Shown here in pieces: positions 45,208 to 53,679 of a DNA stretch of 64,000 nucleotides. Origin of the DNA: Vampirovibrio chlorellavorus. Lineage in GTDB: Bacteria > Cyanobacteriota > Vampirovibrionia > Vampirovibrionales > Vampirovibrionaceae. Every line of letters begins with the position of its first letter. Position 1 is the stretch's first letter. Both the position numbers and the translations under genes were made by a program. Under the pieces are notes generated by a model, which had not been told where the DNA came from, searched no databases, and was given only the letters and a program-made list of their open reading frames with translations. The DNA lies in NCBI RefSeq assembly GCF_003149375.1, contig NZ_QFWH01000003.1, forward strand, positions 299,896 to 363,895, in the 5' to 3' direction.

Positions 45208-46065
45208 ATGCCACTAGTGATTAACACCAACGTTTCCTCACTCAACGCGCAGCGCAGTTTGAGTATGAATACCAGCATGCTGGGCAAGACCATGGAAAAG
45301 CTGTCATCCGGGTACCGTATCAACCGGGCCGGGGATGACGCCGCCGGTTTGCAGTTGTCCGAGAAATTGCGGGCCCAGATTCGGGGTTCTCAAAAAGCCT
45401 TCGACAACACCCAGGATGGCATCAACGTTCTAAACATCGCCGACGGCTCCCTGCAGACCATTACCGATAGCTTGCAGCGGATTCGCGAGCTGGCCGTACA
45501 GGCGTCCAACGATACCTACAACACCGCCCAGCGTTCCGCCATGCAGGTTGAAATCGAGCAACTGTTGACCGATATCGATCGGATTTCCTTTGCCAGCCAG
45601 TTCAACGGCGTTTACCTGCTCTCCAGCGCCAGCCCTTCCCAGTTTGTCCTGCAAGTGGGGGCCAACAACTCCAGCAACGATCAAATTGATATCGCCAGCG
45701 CTCTGGGTGATTCCAAGGCCTCGACGCTCGGTATCACCGGTTGGGATGGCACCGCGCTGGCCTCCAGTCTGACCAACGGCAGCGCGGCCCGTAACCTGCT
45801 GACGATGGTGGATTCCGCTCTGGACGCGGTGAACACCAAGCGGGGTGTGCTGGGTGCGGTGGTCAACCGTCTGGAGGGTGCGGCCAACAACATCTCCATC
45901 GGTATTGAGAACCTGAGCGCCTCGGAGTCCCGGATTCGGAACGTTGATGTGGCGATGGAAAGTTCCAATCTCTCTCGAAACCAGATACTACAGCAGGCCT
46001 CGCAGGCGATGCTGTCACAGGCCAACCAGACACCCCAGCTGGCGTTGCGACTACTGCAACAGTAA
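45208..46065 (+). CDS. fliC: Flagellin 1 (divergent paralogue)
   Basis: A 285-aa flagellin, filament subunit, exported by the flagellar type III system. The N-terminal D0/D1 'SGYRINRAGDDAAGLQLSEK' and 'LQRIRELAVQASNDTYN' and the C-terminal 'ASESRIRNVDVAMESSN' are canonical. No extra D2/D3 domain is present. It differs from the other six: 'LQLSEK' not 'LQVSEK', KAFDNTQ not KALDNVQ, a 'TDIDRISFASQFNGVYLLSS' middle, 'LGAVVNRLEGAANNISIGIE' instead of the 'LEYTAQNLATN' form, and the end RLLQQ. It may form a special filament segment. AAAAAGGAG precedes the ATG. Confidence 0.95.
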   Translation: MPLVINTNVSSLNAQRSLSMNTSMLGKTMEKLSSGYRINRAGDDAAGLQLSEKLRAQIRGSQKAFDNTQDGINVLNIADGSLQTITDSLQRIRELAVQASNDTYNTAQRSAMQVEIEQLLTDIDRISFASQFNGVYLLSSASPSQFVLQVGANNSSNDQIDIASALGDSKASTLGITGWDGTALASSLTNGSAARNLLTMVDSALDAVNTKRGVLGAVVNRLEGAANNISIGIENLSASESRIRNVDVAMESSNLSRNQILQQASQAMLSQANQTPQLALRLLQQ

Positions 46066-46120
46066 GCCCGGGTGGTTGGCGAAACGATTCAAACGGTTTC
46101 GTTTTTCCAACAAACGAGAT

Positions 46121-46150
46121 GGGGCTCGGTTCATCCGGGCCCCTTTTTTT
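46121..46150 (+). terminator. Terminator of flagellin 1
   Basis: GGGGC (46121-46125) pairs with GCCCC (46139-46143), extended by CGG/CCG inside. Seven T residues follow. Confidence 0.85.
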
Positions 46151-46220
46151 CATGGGGCAATTTTCCTGGCGTTACAGGCTGACGAGCAAAAGCGGACGCT
46201 GACAGGGCAACTTTTGGCAT

Positions 46221-46248
46221 TGACAGATTTTCTTGAAACAGTACTCTA
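46221..46248 (+). promoter_or_regulatory. Candidate housekeeping promoter of the 29-aa gene
   Basis: A consensus TTGACA (46221-46226), a 16-bp spacer and TACTCT (46243-46248). It lies 50 bp before the micropeptide ATG and downstream of the flagellin 1 terminator. Confidence 0.5.
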
Positions 46249-46298
46249 TTGTGAAGTTAAAAAGTTTACCCGCCTTGGGTATCTCTTTAGGAAATAGT

Positions 46299-46388
46299 AT
46301 GGAATTCTTCACCATTTTCGCCATTGTGATGATTATGTGTCCCATTATCCTTCGGGAGTGTGGGCCAATGCGCTGTGAAGAAATCTAA
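46299..46388 (+). CDS. 29-aa membrane micropeptide
   Basis: A 30-codon gene encodes 'MEFFTIFAIVMIMCPIILRE' followed by CGPMRCEEI: one predicted membrane helix, then a short Cys-containing tail (Cys14, 21, 26). AGGAAA lies ~7 nt before the ATG. It has its own putative promoter (46221-46248) and a strong terminator (46418-46453), and it is isolated between the flagellin 1 terminator and the next gene. That looks like a dedicated short transcript. Function unknown. Only homology and codon conservation can prove translation. Confidence 0.5.
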   Translation: MEFFTIFAIVMIMCPIILRECGPMRCEEI

Positions 46389-46417
46389 ACCCCGGTTTTA
46401 ACCAGATACAGCCAATC

Positions 46418-46454
46418 CGCCGACCTCCCTCCGAAAAGGTCGGCGGTTTTTTAG
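46418..46454 (+). terminator. Strong terminator after the 29-aa gene
   Basis: The 8-bp arms GCCGACCT and AGGTCGGC pair across a 10-nt loop, followed by GGTTTTTTAG. Confidence 0.85.
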
Positions 46455-46515
46455 TTTCACCAGTTTTATAAAAGCATCCATTGATCCACATCAATTGGCC
46501 CAGAGGTTACCAAGA

Positions 46516-47946
46516 ATGTCCCAACCCGCACCACAGCCACAACCGAACAATAAAGTTGCCCAGCCCAGGTTTGGGGGCCTGCCGCCCAATGCCGTGTCGC
46601 AATTTGGTCTGGACTTGTTGGGTGTCTGGGCGCCAAAGATTCCCCTGGCCCGCAGTAAGGAACAACTGGCTGAGGATGCCTTTCTGGAAAACATCGAGAA
46701 TGGCGCCTTTTACTTTGCCATTCCGTTTGCCGCACCATTTATTGCCAAGGCGCTGTCGGCGATGCACGGGTTAACGACTGGCCTGGATGCTGCCGGACGG
46801 AAGGCATTTATCCAGAAAGTGGGTTCCTCTTGGTCTACCTTGGGTCAGGACTATCTGACCAAGCAGGTGGGCACGGTGGCTGGTCGCAATTTGCTGGGTG
46901 CCAAGTTCGCCACACTGATCGGCGTGCTTAGTTTTGCCGGTGGCTATGAGTACATGATCCAGCACGCCAAAAACGTGATGATTGCTAAGGGCTTTGGCAC
47001 CAAGAACTTTACGGCGGTGGCCGGTCTGGAGGATCGTCAGAATCAGGCGGTGGCCGGAGAGATGGACCCGGTGGAGAAAGCCAGGAAGCGAACCTGGCAG
47101 GTGCTTTCCGTGATGGGAGCGGGTTTTGGCGTGGCCGCAGCGACGCCCTTTTTGGTAAAAAACGTGCCGGCTTACCAGAAGCTGGCCCAAAAAGTGATGA
47201 CCGTCTGCAACTTCAATAACAGCAAGGACGCGTTTTTTGACATTACCAAACCTTTATTGGCGGTGATTGCCGGTATTGGGGCGGTCAGTTATGTGGATGC
47301 GGCCCGTGACAGTCTGGAGCGCAAAGAAACCGGCAGCCGTCTGGCGCTGGTCATTCCTTATATGCTGTTTGGTAAAGAGCTGGCGGGTAACGCCCTGGCC
47401 AAGGCGGTTGGCCTGTTGCGTGTGAAGGACGGGGATACCGTTCGGCATATTGACGATATTATTTCCCTGACCACGGGTGGTTTTAAAGATGCAGTTCAAA
47501 AGGCCAGCAAGAAAGAGACCCTCTTACAGCTGGATATGACCAAAGGGAAAGATGCTCTGGTCAAGGAACTGGCGGATAAGAAGGTTTCCAAGGCGGTTAC
47601 CGATGCCATTCTGACTCGTCAAAAATGGATTGTGAAATATGGTTCTTTTGGCTTAAGTGCGCTGGTGTGCGGTTTGGGTATCAACTGGATGTCCTATCAC
47701 CAGACCAACAAGCGCCACGAGAAACAGCAGGAAATGGAAAAGCAGAAAAAAATGCTGGCCCTGCAACCGGCCCAGCCCGGGCAGGGGCGAACCGTGTTTC
47801 AGTCCTACGGCGGATTTGCCGCTCAGGGGAAACCGCTGGAAGATCCGGCCTCGACTGCTGCCATTGCCGCGCCCAAGGTTCAGGCTCCTTTCCTGGGGGC
47901 GCGGCAGTCCACCAATCCTTACGGATACGGACAATGGAGGATTTAA
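46516..47946 (+). CDS. Unknown membrane protein in the flagellin cluster
   Basis: A 476-aa protein, not recognised. The N-terminus 'MSQPAPQPQPNNKVAQPRFG' is Pro/Gln-rich. Hydrophobic segments are near residues 68-85 (Ala/Phe-rich), 130-148, 205-222, 250-268 and 375-393. The C-terminal ~80 residues are Gln/Glu/Lys-rich then Pro/Ala-rich. There is no signal peptide. Layout resembles 4188-5219 and 7429-8277. The ATG at 46516 follows AGAGG; an in-frame TTG at 46495 is less likely. Its place between flagellin genes is not proof of a motility role. Confidence 0.65.
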   Translation: MSQPAPQPQPNNKVAQPRFGGLPPNAVSQFGLDLLGVWAPKIPLARSKEQLAEDAFLENIENGAFYFAIPFAAPFIAKALSAMHGLTTGLDAAGRKAFIQKVGSSWSTLGQDYLTKQVGTVAGRNLLGAKFATLIGVLSFAGGYEYMIQHAKNVMIAKGFGTKNFTAVAGLEDRQNQAVAGEMDPVEKARKRTWQVLSVMGAGFGVAAATPFLVKNVPAYQKLAQKVMTVCNFNNSKDAFFDITKPLLAVIAGIGAVSYVDAARDSLERKETGSRLALVIPYMLFGKELAGNALAKAVGLLRVKDGDTVRHIDDIISLTTGGFKDAVQKASKKETLLQLDMTKGKDALVKELADKKVSKAVTDAILTRQKWIVKYGSFGLSALVCGLGINWMSYHQTNKRHEKQQEMEKQKKMLALQPAQPGQGRTVFQSYGGFAAQGKPLEDPASTAAIAAPKVQAPFLGARQSTNPYGYGQWRI

Positions 47947-48263
47947 GGAGAATGAGCCTGAGACATCAACGCGATCATCACCGGGTGTTTTTGGATTTAA
48001 AGTGTTTTTCAGGGAATTGTGAGCGATTCGACTTCTCAGCCAGCCCTTTGGCTCTGCTGGCCATGGCGGGATAGTGGACTGGGTGCCCGGGTGGAGACGG
48101 GTGTGGCAGGTACCGGCATTATGGGCAGCATGGGGGCTTCCCGGATTGTTTTGGTGAGGCGATTGGTATCTTCTTTGTATTTTGTTAATATATATTAAAG
48201 CGTTTTTTTCCGGGCTGGGACAGGGTTTGAGGCCACTGGCAAGTGTTCTGATTTTTTAAACCC

Positions 48264-48292
48264 TCAAGTTTTAAATCTCCCCTTCCGATAGG
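48264..48292 (+). promoter_or_regulatory. Sigma-28-like promoter of flagellin 2
   Basis: TCAA (48264-48267)-GTTTT, 17-nt spacer, CCGATAGG (48285-48292). The leader to the ATG is ~215 nt and includes one AATCACAC (48342-48349). The rest of the gap 47947-48263 shows nothing else I can name. Confidence 0.75.
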
Positions 48293-48505
48293 AGGCACAG
48301 ACATCTATTTCCATCATTCGATGGAGATGGATGTCGGAACGAATCACACTTCAAGCATGTAGTCAGTCACTCTCTCACCATCCCTGCGATGTGTAGGCTC
48401 TGCTGCCTTGGTTGCCCCACGCTGGGCAGGCCATGGCACTGGATTCGCTTTTGCCTTGTGGGGTTGTCGTGAGCTGCAAGTGTCCACGGATAGGAGAACA
48501 ATCAG

Positions 48506-49342
48506 ATGCCATTAGTCGTGAATACCAACGTGGCGGCAATGAATGCCCAGCGTTATCTCACCAGTAACACTACCGGTTTGGGTAAAACCATGGAAAAGCT
48601 GGCCTCCGGGTATCGGATCAACCGGGCCGGGGATGACGCCGCCGGCTTGCAGGTATCCGAGAAATTGCGGGCCCAGATCCGGGGTTCTCAAAAGGCGCTG
48701 GATAACGTTCAGGATGGCATCAACATGCTGAACATCGCCGACGGGGCCATGCAGACCATTACCGATGCCGTGCAGCGGATGCGGGAACTGGCGGTGCAGG
48801 CGGCCAACGATACCTACAGTTCCGCCCAGCGTTCGGCCATGCAGACGGAGTATGACTCGCTGGCCTCCGGGATCTCCCAGATCGCCCAGGCCGCCCAGTT
48901 TAACGGGATTCACCTGCTGGATGCCAGTAGTCCGGGCAACATCTTTATTCAAATTACGGCCAATCAGGGAGGAGATGCCGATGATTTGGATTTAACCAGC
49001 GCCCTGTCCGATATGACCGCCAGCGCCCTGGGGATTTCCTCCGCCACTCTGGATAGTCATAGTGCGGCTCAAAGCGCTATTTCCGTGCTGGATGACGCCA
49101 TTGACACCATCAATACTGCCCGGGGCCAGTTGGGGGCGTTTACCAACCGACTGGAGTATACGGCCCAGAACCTGGCCACCAACATCGAGAACACCTCGGC
49201 CTCAGAGTCCAGAGTCCGAAATGTGGATGTGGCCTCCGAGAGTTCCAATCTGGCCCGAAACCAGATACTCCAGCAGGCGGCCTCGGCCATGTTGGCGCAA
49301 GCCAATCAGAGTCCCCAGATTGCTTTGAGTCTGTTGCGATAG
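48506..49342 (+). CDS. fliC: Flagellin 2
   Basis: A 278-aa D0/D1-only flagellin. It begins 'MPLVVNTNVAAMNAQRYLTS' and ends with the 'QSPQIALSLLR' variant shared only with flagellin 3. Its middle 'NGIHLLDASSPGN' and 'ALGISSATLDSHSAAQSAI' are closest to flagellin 7, so the two halves have different nearest paralogues. The TLR5-type helix 'QRMRELAVQAANDTYSS' is intact. AGGAGAA lies ~9 nt before the ATG. It has its own sigma-28-like promoter. A hairpin at 49402-49442 separates it from flagellin 3. Confidence 0.95.
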   Translation: MPLVVNTNVAAMNAQRYLTSNTTGLGKTMEKLASGYRINRAGDDAAGLQVSEKLRAQIRGSQKALDNVQDGINMLNIADGAMQTITDAVQRMRELAVQAANDTYSSAQRSAMQTEYDSLASGISQIAQAAQFNGIHLLDASSPGNIFIQITANQGGDADDLDLTSALSDMTASALGISSATLDSHSAAQSAISVLDDAIDTINTARGQLGAFTNRLEYTAQNLATNIENTSASESRVRNVDVASESSNLARNQILQQAASAMLAQANQSPQIALSLLR

Positions 49343-49401
49343 GCCTGGGCGCTTCTTAGAAAAACAGGTAGAGCTATAGGCAGTTTTGAATAAGCGCGTT
49401 T

Positions 49402-49442
49402 GATCCGGGGGTGCATCTGATGAGAAGGCACCCCCCAGGATC
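49402..49442 (+). terminator. Hairpin between flagellins 2 and 3
   Basis: A 13-bp GC-rich stem (49402-49414 with 49428-49442, small bulge) has no T-run after it. It may be a weak terminator, or a processing/stability hairpin that allows read-through into flagellin 3. Confidence 0.5.
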
Positions 49443-49543
49443 TGTGATTCGGCGGGTCTGGCAAGCGAATGGAAGCCTTGTATTCCCCGGTGACCGAGGA
49501 GGCCGTGCTTTATTCAATCAAGCGAAATAGGAGAAAAAAACCA

Positions 49544-50383
49544 ATGCCATTAATTGTAAACACCAACGTGGCGGCAATGAATGCCCAGCGTTACTTGACC
49601 AATAACACCAACGGGCTTGGTAAAACCATGGAGAAGCTGGCCTCCGGGTATCGCATCAACCGGGCGGGCGATGACGCCGCCGGCTTGCAGGTGTCCGAGA
49701 AATTGCGGGCCCAGATTCGGGGCTCTCAAAAGGCGCTGGATAACGTTCAGGATGGCATTAATATGCTGAACATCGCCGACGGGGCCTTGCAGACCATTAC
49801 CGATGCCGTGCAGCGGATGCGGGAACTGGCCGTGCAGGCTTCCAACGATACTTACAGCACTGCCCAGCGTTCGGCCATGCAAACAGAGTACGATTCGCTG
49901 GTGTCCGGGATTACCCAGATGGCTGAAGCCGCCCAGTTCAACGACATCAACTTGCTGGATGGCACTGACGCGGCCAGCGGAATCAAGTTGCAAATTACGG
50001 CCAACCAGGGTGGTACTGCCGATGATCTGGATATCTCATCGGGCTTGCTGGACATTAATGACATTACCAGCGGCATTACCGGCGGGAGTCTGGCGGATCA
50101 TACCGGAGCCCAGTCAGCCATTGCCGCCCTGGATACGGCCCTGGATGACATCAACGCGGCCCGGGGTCGACTGGGGGCTTTTACCAACCGACTGGAGTAC
50201 ACGGCCCAGAACCTGGCCACCAACATCGAGAACACCTCGGCCTCGGAGTCCAGAGTCCGAAATGTGGATGTGGCCTCTGAGAGTTCCAACCTGGCTCGAA
50301 ACCAGATACTTCAGCAGGCGGCTTCGGCCATGTTGGCCCAGGCTAATCAGAGTCCGCAGATTGCTTTGAGCTTGTTAAGGTAA
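49544..50383 (+). CDS. fliC: Flagellin 3
   Basis: A 279-aa D0/D1-only flagellin, 201 bp after flagellin 2. Termini match flagellin 2 ('NTNVAAMNAQRYLTNN', 'ASAMLAQANQSPQIALSLLR'). The middle differs: 'NDINLLDGTDAASGIKLQI' resembles flagellin 4, and 'DITSGITGGSLADHTGAQSA' is unique. It is the only member without a recognisable sigma-28 motif in front, so it may be cotranscribed with flagellin 2. The frame is open to 49469; the ATG at 49544 is set by homology and the AGGAGAAAA upstream. Confidence 0.95.
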   Translation: MPLIVNTNVAAMNAQRYLTNNTNGLGKTMEKLASGYRINRAGDDAAGLQVSEKLRAQIRGSQKALDNVQDGINMLNIADGALQTITDAVQRMRELAVQASNDTYSTAQRSAMQTEYDSLVSGITQMAEAAQFNDINLLDGTDAASGIKLQITANQGGTADDLDISSGLLDINDITSGITGGSLADHTGAQSAIAALDTALDDINAARGRLGAFTNRLEYTAQNLATNIENTSASESRVRNVDVASESSNLARNQILQQAASAMLAQANQSPQIALSLLR

Positions 50384-50421
50384 ATTTCGTAACGGACACC
50401 GTGGTCGTTTCATCTGGGATC

Positions 50422-50453
50422 AAAGGCTCCGGGCATTGCTCGGGGCCTTTGTG
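50422..50453 (+). terminator. Terminator-like hairpin after flagellin 3
   Basis: A 10-bp stem (50422-50431 with 50441-50450, one wobble) ends in CCTTTG. The T-run is short. Confidence 0.5.
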
Positions 50454-50662
50454 CAATTGGGCCGGACGCTGGGATACCCGGCTCCGTTTGATGGTCTGCA
50501 TCGTTCGCAGGACTTCCCGTGTGAGGTGGGTCCTCCAAATGGTGCGGGACGCTTGTTGGTTCTGTTTCTGGGAAGTTCTATGAATCCGGGGTTTCCGCCG
50601 TTGATTCCCCCATTCGCAGGAGTCCGTGGCTCCGTCGGGTGGAGGAGTTTTGGAGTGGTCTC

Positions 50663-50691
50663 TCAAGTTTCTGGTTTAGTCTGTCGAAAGC
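50663..50691 (+). promoter_or_regulatory. Sigma-28-like promoter of flagellin 4
   Basis: TCAA (50663-50666)-GTTTC, 17-nt spacer, TCGAAAG (50684-50690). The -10 is degenerate but the spacing equals the other five. Leader ~193 nt. Confidence 0.6.
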
Positions 50692-50882
50692 AGATTTGTA
50701 GACGATAATCCAGTGTTTGAGTGAGACACTGGCTTGGATATCTACCCACCAGGAGGAAAGGTACAAAACCAACCGGGAAATTGGCGTTCAGGCAATGGAT
50801 TTGCCCGGGACGCAGCGCAACTGGGAAGAGCCGCTTTCCTTGCGTCAATTTCTGATGAGATAAAGAGGAGTTTATTGAATCC

Positions 50883-51722
50883 ATGCCTTTAGTGATCAAT
50901 ACCAACGTTTCTTCTCTGAATGCCCAGCGCTATTTAAGCAACAATACCAGCGCCCTCGGTAAAACCATGGAAAAGCTGTCCTCCGGGTATCGCATTAACC
51001 GGGCGGGCGATGACGCCGCCGGCTTGCAGGTATCCGAAAAATTGCGGGCCCAGATCCGGGGTTCTCAGAAAGCACTCGATAACGTTCAGGATGGCTTGAA
51101 CATGCTGAACATCGCCGATGGAACCTATCAGGCCATTACCGATTCTCTTCAGCGGATGCGGGAACTGGCCGTGCAGGCGGCCAACGACACCTACAGTTCC
51201 GCCCAGCGATCGGCCTTGCAGATTGAGTATAATTCTCTGGCGTCCGGGATCACCCAGATGGCCCAGGCGGCTCAGTTCAACGGCATTAATTTACTGGACG
51301 GCACTGACGCGGCCAGTGGCATCAATTTGCAAATTACCGCCAATCAGGGTAGCAATGCCGACCAGCTGGATATCAGCAGCGCCTTGGCCGATATGACCTC
51401 CGCCACGCTAACCACCGCTGGGGATTTGAGTAGTCACAGTGCCGCCCAAAGCGCCATTGCCACACTGGATGCGGCGCTGGATACGGTTAACGCCGCCCGT
51501 GGAAAGTTGGGCGCTTTTGTCAATCGGCTGGAGTACACGGCCCAAAATCTGGCCACCAACGTGGAAAACACCTCGGCTTCCGAATCGAGGGTGCGCAACG
51601 TGGACGTGGCCGCCGAAAGCGCCACCCTGGCCCGAAACCAGATCCTGCAACAGGCCTCCCAAGCCATGTTGGCCCAGGCCAATCAGGCCCCGCAGCTGGC
51701 CTTGCAGTTGCTGCGCGGATAG
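50883..51722 (+). CDS. fliC: Flagellin 4
   Basis: A 279-aa D0/D1-only flagellin. The N-terminus 'MPLVINTNVSSLNAQRYLSN' resembles flagellins 1 and 7. The middle 'NGINLLDGTDAASGINLQIT' matches 3 and 5. The C-terminal block 'QQASQAMLAQANQAPQLALQ' is the form shared with 5-7. It uses 'KLSSGYRINRAG' where 2, 3 and 5-7 have KLASG. A GAGGAG element ~13 nt before the ATG is the probable ribosome-binding site. Confidence 0.95.
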   Translation: MPLVINTNVSSLNAQRYLSNNTSALGKTMEKLSSGYRINRAGDDAAGLQVSEKLRAQIRGSQKALDNVQDGLNMLNIADGTYQAITDSLQRMRELAVQAANDTYSSAQRSALQIEYNSLASGITQMAQAAQFNGINLLDGTDAASGINLQITANQGSNADQLDISSALADMTSATLTTAGDLSSHSAAQSAIATLDAALDTVNAARGKLGAFVNRLEYTAQNLATNVENTSASESRVRNVDVAAESATLARNQILQQASQAMLAQANQAPQLALQLLRG

Positions 51723-51819
51723 TTCACTCACCCCGAAAGAGCATGACCACGGGAACGGCTTCCCAACGTCACCCTCCACAACTCCCTCTTAATTCTTTCC
51801 TTGAATCCTTCACTCCTTC

Positions 51820-51857
51820 TCAAGGCCTGGCACGATGCCGGGTCTTGAGATTTTTTA
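51820..51857 (+). terminator. Terminator of flagellin 4
   Basis: A stem formed by 51820-51833 and 51838-51850 with a short loop, followed by ATTTTTT. Confidence 0.8.
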
Positions 51858-52046
51858 CATCAGGGCGTTTACAGCACGGAAAGGAGGGAAGGCAGGCGTT
51901 ACTCGTTTGAATGCCGGAAAAATGCGCGCTGCGGTTTAAGCGCTAAAAAAGTGGAACATCCCCATGGGCACTGTAGTTTCCCTCACTTTCAATGGATGGT
52001 GTGCGTTTTGCATGTCCTCTGAACGCAGTAGTTTTTGCAAAACAAT

Positions 52047-52075
52047 TCAAGAATTTAATGTAGATTGCCGACTCT
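52047..52075 (+). promoter_or_regulatory. Sigma-28-like promoter of flagellin 5
   Basis: TCAA (52047-52050)-GAATT, 17-nt spacer, CCGACTC (52068-52074). Leader ~223 nt containing a cluster of AATCACAC-like elements (52145-52180). Confidence 0.65.
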
Positions 52076-52144
52076 ATATTTGGATACAGTTTCAGGCTGC
52101 CTGAGCGCCTGTTCGGTATCAAGGTCAGCAATGCTCAGTTAATG

Positions 52145-52180
52145 AATCACACGGGTCACACGCAATCACACGAATGACAC
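52145..52180 (+). repeat. AATCACAC-type repeats in the flagellin 5 leader
   Basis: Elements AATCACAC (52145 and 52164), TCACAC (52156) and AATGACAC (52173) lie 8-11 nt apart within the putative 5' leader. The same word occurs in the leaders of flagellins 2, 6 and (as ATTCACAC) 7. Confidence 0.6.
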
Positions 52181-52296
52181 TAACAAAAACCCGGCGTCCG
52201 GAATAAGGGATTGATTCCGGGGCGCGACGCGCAGTGCCGTTGAATGCGGTGGACGCGCGACGGTTTTTGCCTGTTTGACCAATCAAAGGAGTGCTT

Positions 52297-53139
52297 ATGC
52301 CTTTAGTTGTGAATACCAACGTTTCATCCATTAATGCCCAGCGCTATCTAACCAATAACACAGCGGCCCTCGGGAAAACCATGGAAAAGCTGGCCTCCGG
52401 GTATCGCATTAACCGGGCGGGCGATGACGCCGCCGGCTTGCAGGTATCCGAAAAATTACGGGCCCAGATCCGGGGTTCCCAAAAGGCGCTGGATAACGTT
52501 CAGGATGGTATCAACCTGTTGAACATCGCCGATGGGGCGTATCAGTCCATTACCGATGCCGTACAGCGGATGCGGGAACTGGCCGTGCAGGCGGCCAACG
52601 ATACCTACAGTTCCGCCCAGCGTTCCGCCATGCAGATTGAGTATGACTCGCTGGCTTCCGGGATTATCCAGATGGCTGAGGCCGCTCAGTTCAACGGGAT
52701 TAACTTGCTGGACGGCACCGATACCACCAGCGGTATCAACTTGCAAATTACGGCCAATCAGGGGGGCAATGCCGATGATCTGGACGTCTCCAGCGCTCTG
52801 ATTGACGTGACCGGAATTGCCAGTACCATTTCCGGCGGTTTGTTAAGTGGACATAGCGCGGCTCAAAGCGCCATTGCCTTGCTGGACACGGCTATTGACG
52901 ACTTGAACGCGGCCCGGGGCCAATTGGGCGCTTACACCAATCGACTGGAATACACGGCGCAAAACCTGGCCACCAACGTGGAAAACACCTCGGCTTCCGA
53001 ATCGAGGGTGCGCAACGTGGATGTGGCGGCGGAAAGCGCTAGTCTGGCCCGAAACCAGATCTTGCAACAGGCCTCGCAAGCCATGTTGGCGCAGGCCAAT
53101 CAGGCTCCGCAGCTGGCCCTGCAGTTGCTGCGAGGCTAA
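52297..53139 (+). CDS. fliC: Flagellin 5
   Basis: A 280-aa D0/D1-only flagellin. The N-terminus 'VVNTNVSSINAQRYLTNNTA' is nearly identical to flagellin 6. The middle 'NGINLLDGTDTTSGINLQIT' matches 3 and 4. The C-terminal D1/D0 is identical in wording to 4 and 6 ('NVDVAAESASLARNQILQQA'). AAAGGAG 6 nt before the ATG fixes the start (two codons inside the longest frame). A strong terminator follows. Confidence 0.95.
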   Translation: MPLVVNTNVSSINAQRYLTNNTAALGKTMEKLASGYRINRAGDDAAGLQVSEKLRAQIRGSQKALDNVQDGINLLNIADGAYQSITDAVQRMRELAVQAANDTYSSAQRSAMQIEYDSLASGIIQMAEAAQFNGINLLDGTDTTSGINLQITANQGGNADDLDVSSALIDVTGIASTISGGLLSGHSAAQSAIALLDTAIDDLNAARGQLGAYTNRLEYTAQNLATNVENTSASESRVRNVDVAAESASLARNQILQQASQAMLAQANQAPQLALQLLRG

Positions 53140-53222
53140 CTCCCGACTCTTTCATATAAACTCACTAAAGGACCGAGGATTCCGCCGGAACGGCTTCTGG
53201 CGAACACTCACTCCTCGACTGG

Positions 53223-53253
53223 AAGACCTGGCTTTGGCCAGGTCTTTTTTTTT
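53223..53253 (+). terminator. Terminator of flagellin 5
   Basis: AAGACCTGG (53223-53231) pairs with CCAGGTCTT (53238-53246), then a run of T residues. Perfect stem. Confidence 0.9.
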
Positions 53254-53437
53254 AGAAACCGTCAACAGGTTGGATGGTTTTGGGGCAATGGAGCGGTCGC
53301 TCCTTTCGATGAAGGAGTGGAAAATTCAAGGGGGTTGACTTTGCTGAAAAGCGCTCAGGGATTTTGTTTTAGTTTGCTTTTTCGCTTTCTGAAGGAAGGC
53401 TTTTCTCCCCCGTTCAGGGGAGATTTTTAGATTTGTT

Positions 53438-53466
53438 TAAAGTATTTGGTGTACGTCACCGATAGG
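53438..53466 (+). promoter_or_regulatory. Sigma-28-like promoter of flagellin 6
   Basis: TAAA (53438-53441)-GTATT, 17-nt spacer, CCGATAGG (53459-53466). One of the two best matches. Leader ~215 nt. Confidence 0.8.
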
Positions 53467-53533
53467 ACAGACAAGCGTGAATATCCATCTTGAACAGGAG
53501 ATGACAATTTGCGTGGGTTAGCAACCCGTTCTC

Positions 53534-53589
53534 AATCACACCAAATCAATCACACGAAATAAATCACACGAAATAAATCACACTGGCTT
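53534..53589 (+). repeat. Four 14-bp AATCACAC repeats in the flagellin 6 leader
   Basis: AATCACAC begins at 53534, 53548, 53562 and 53576, an exact 14-bp period. The second and third 14-mers are identical. It lies between the promoter and the ATG, in presumed untranslated mRNA. Confidence 0.85.
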
Positions 53590-53679
53590 TTCTCCCTGAA
53601 AAGGATGATTTGGGGAGGGGCGCGTTGCTTGCCTCAATTCGGCAAGTAACGTCAATTGATAAGAAGAGGAGTCACTTCG

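Noticed and set aside
47952..48074. 40-codon ORF just after the 476-aa membrane protein
   Set aside because: AAGGAGA is only ~2 nt from the ATG, and the product is His/Arg/Ala-rich without recognisable features.
50789..50825. Possible c-di-GMP (GEMM-I) riboswitch in the flagellin 4 leader, from a GGGACGCA stretch
   Set aside because: The required GGGCAAACC segment, GNRA tetraloop helix and the 3' helix are not found around it.
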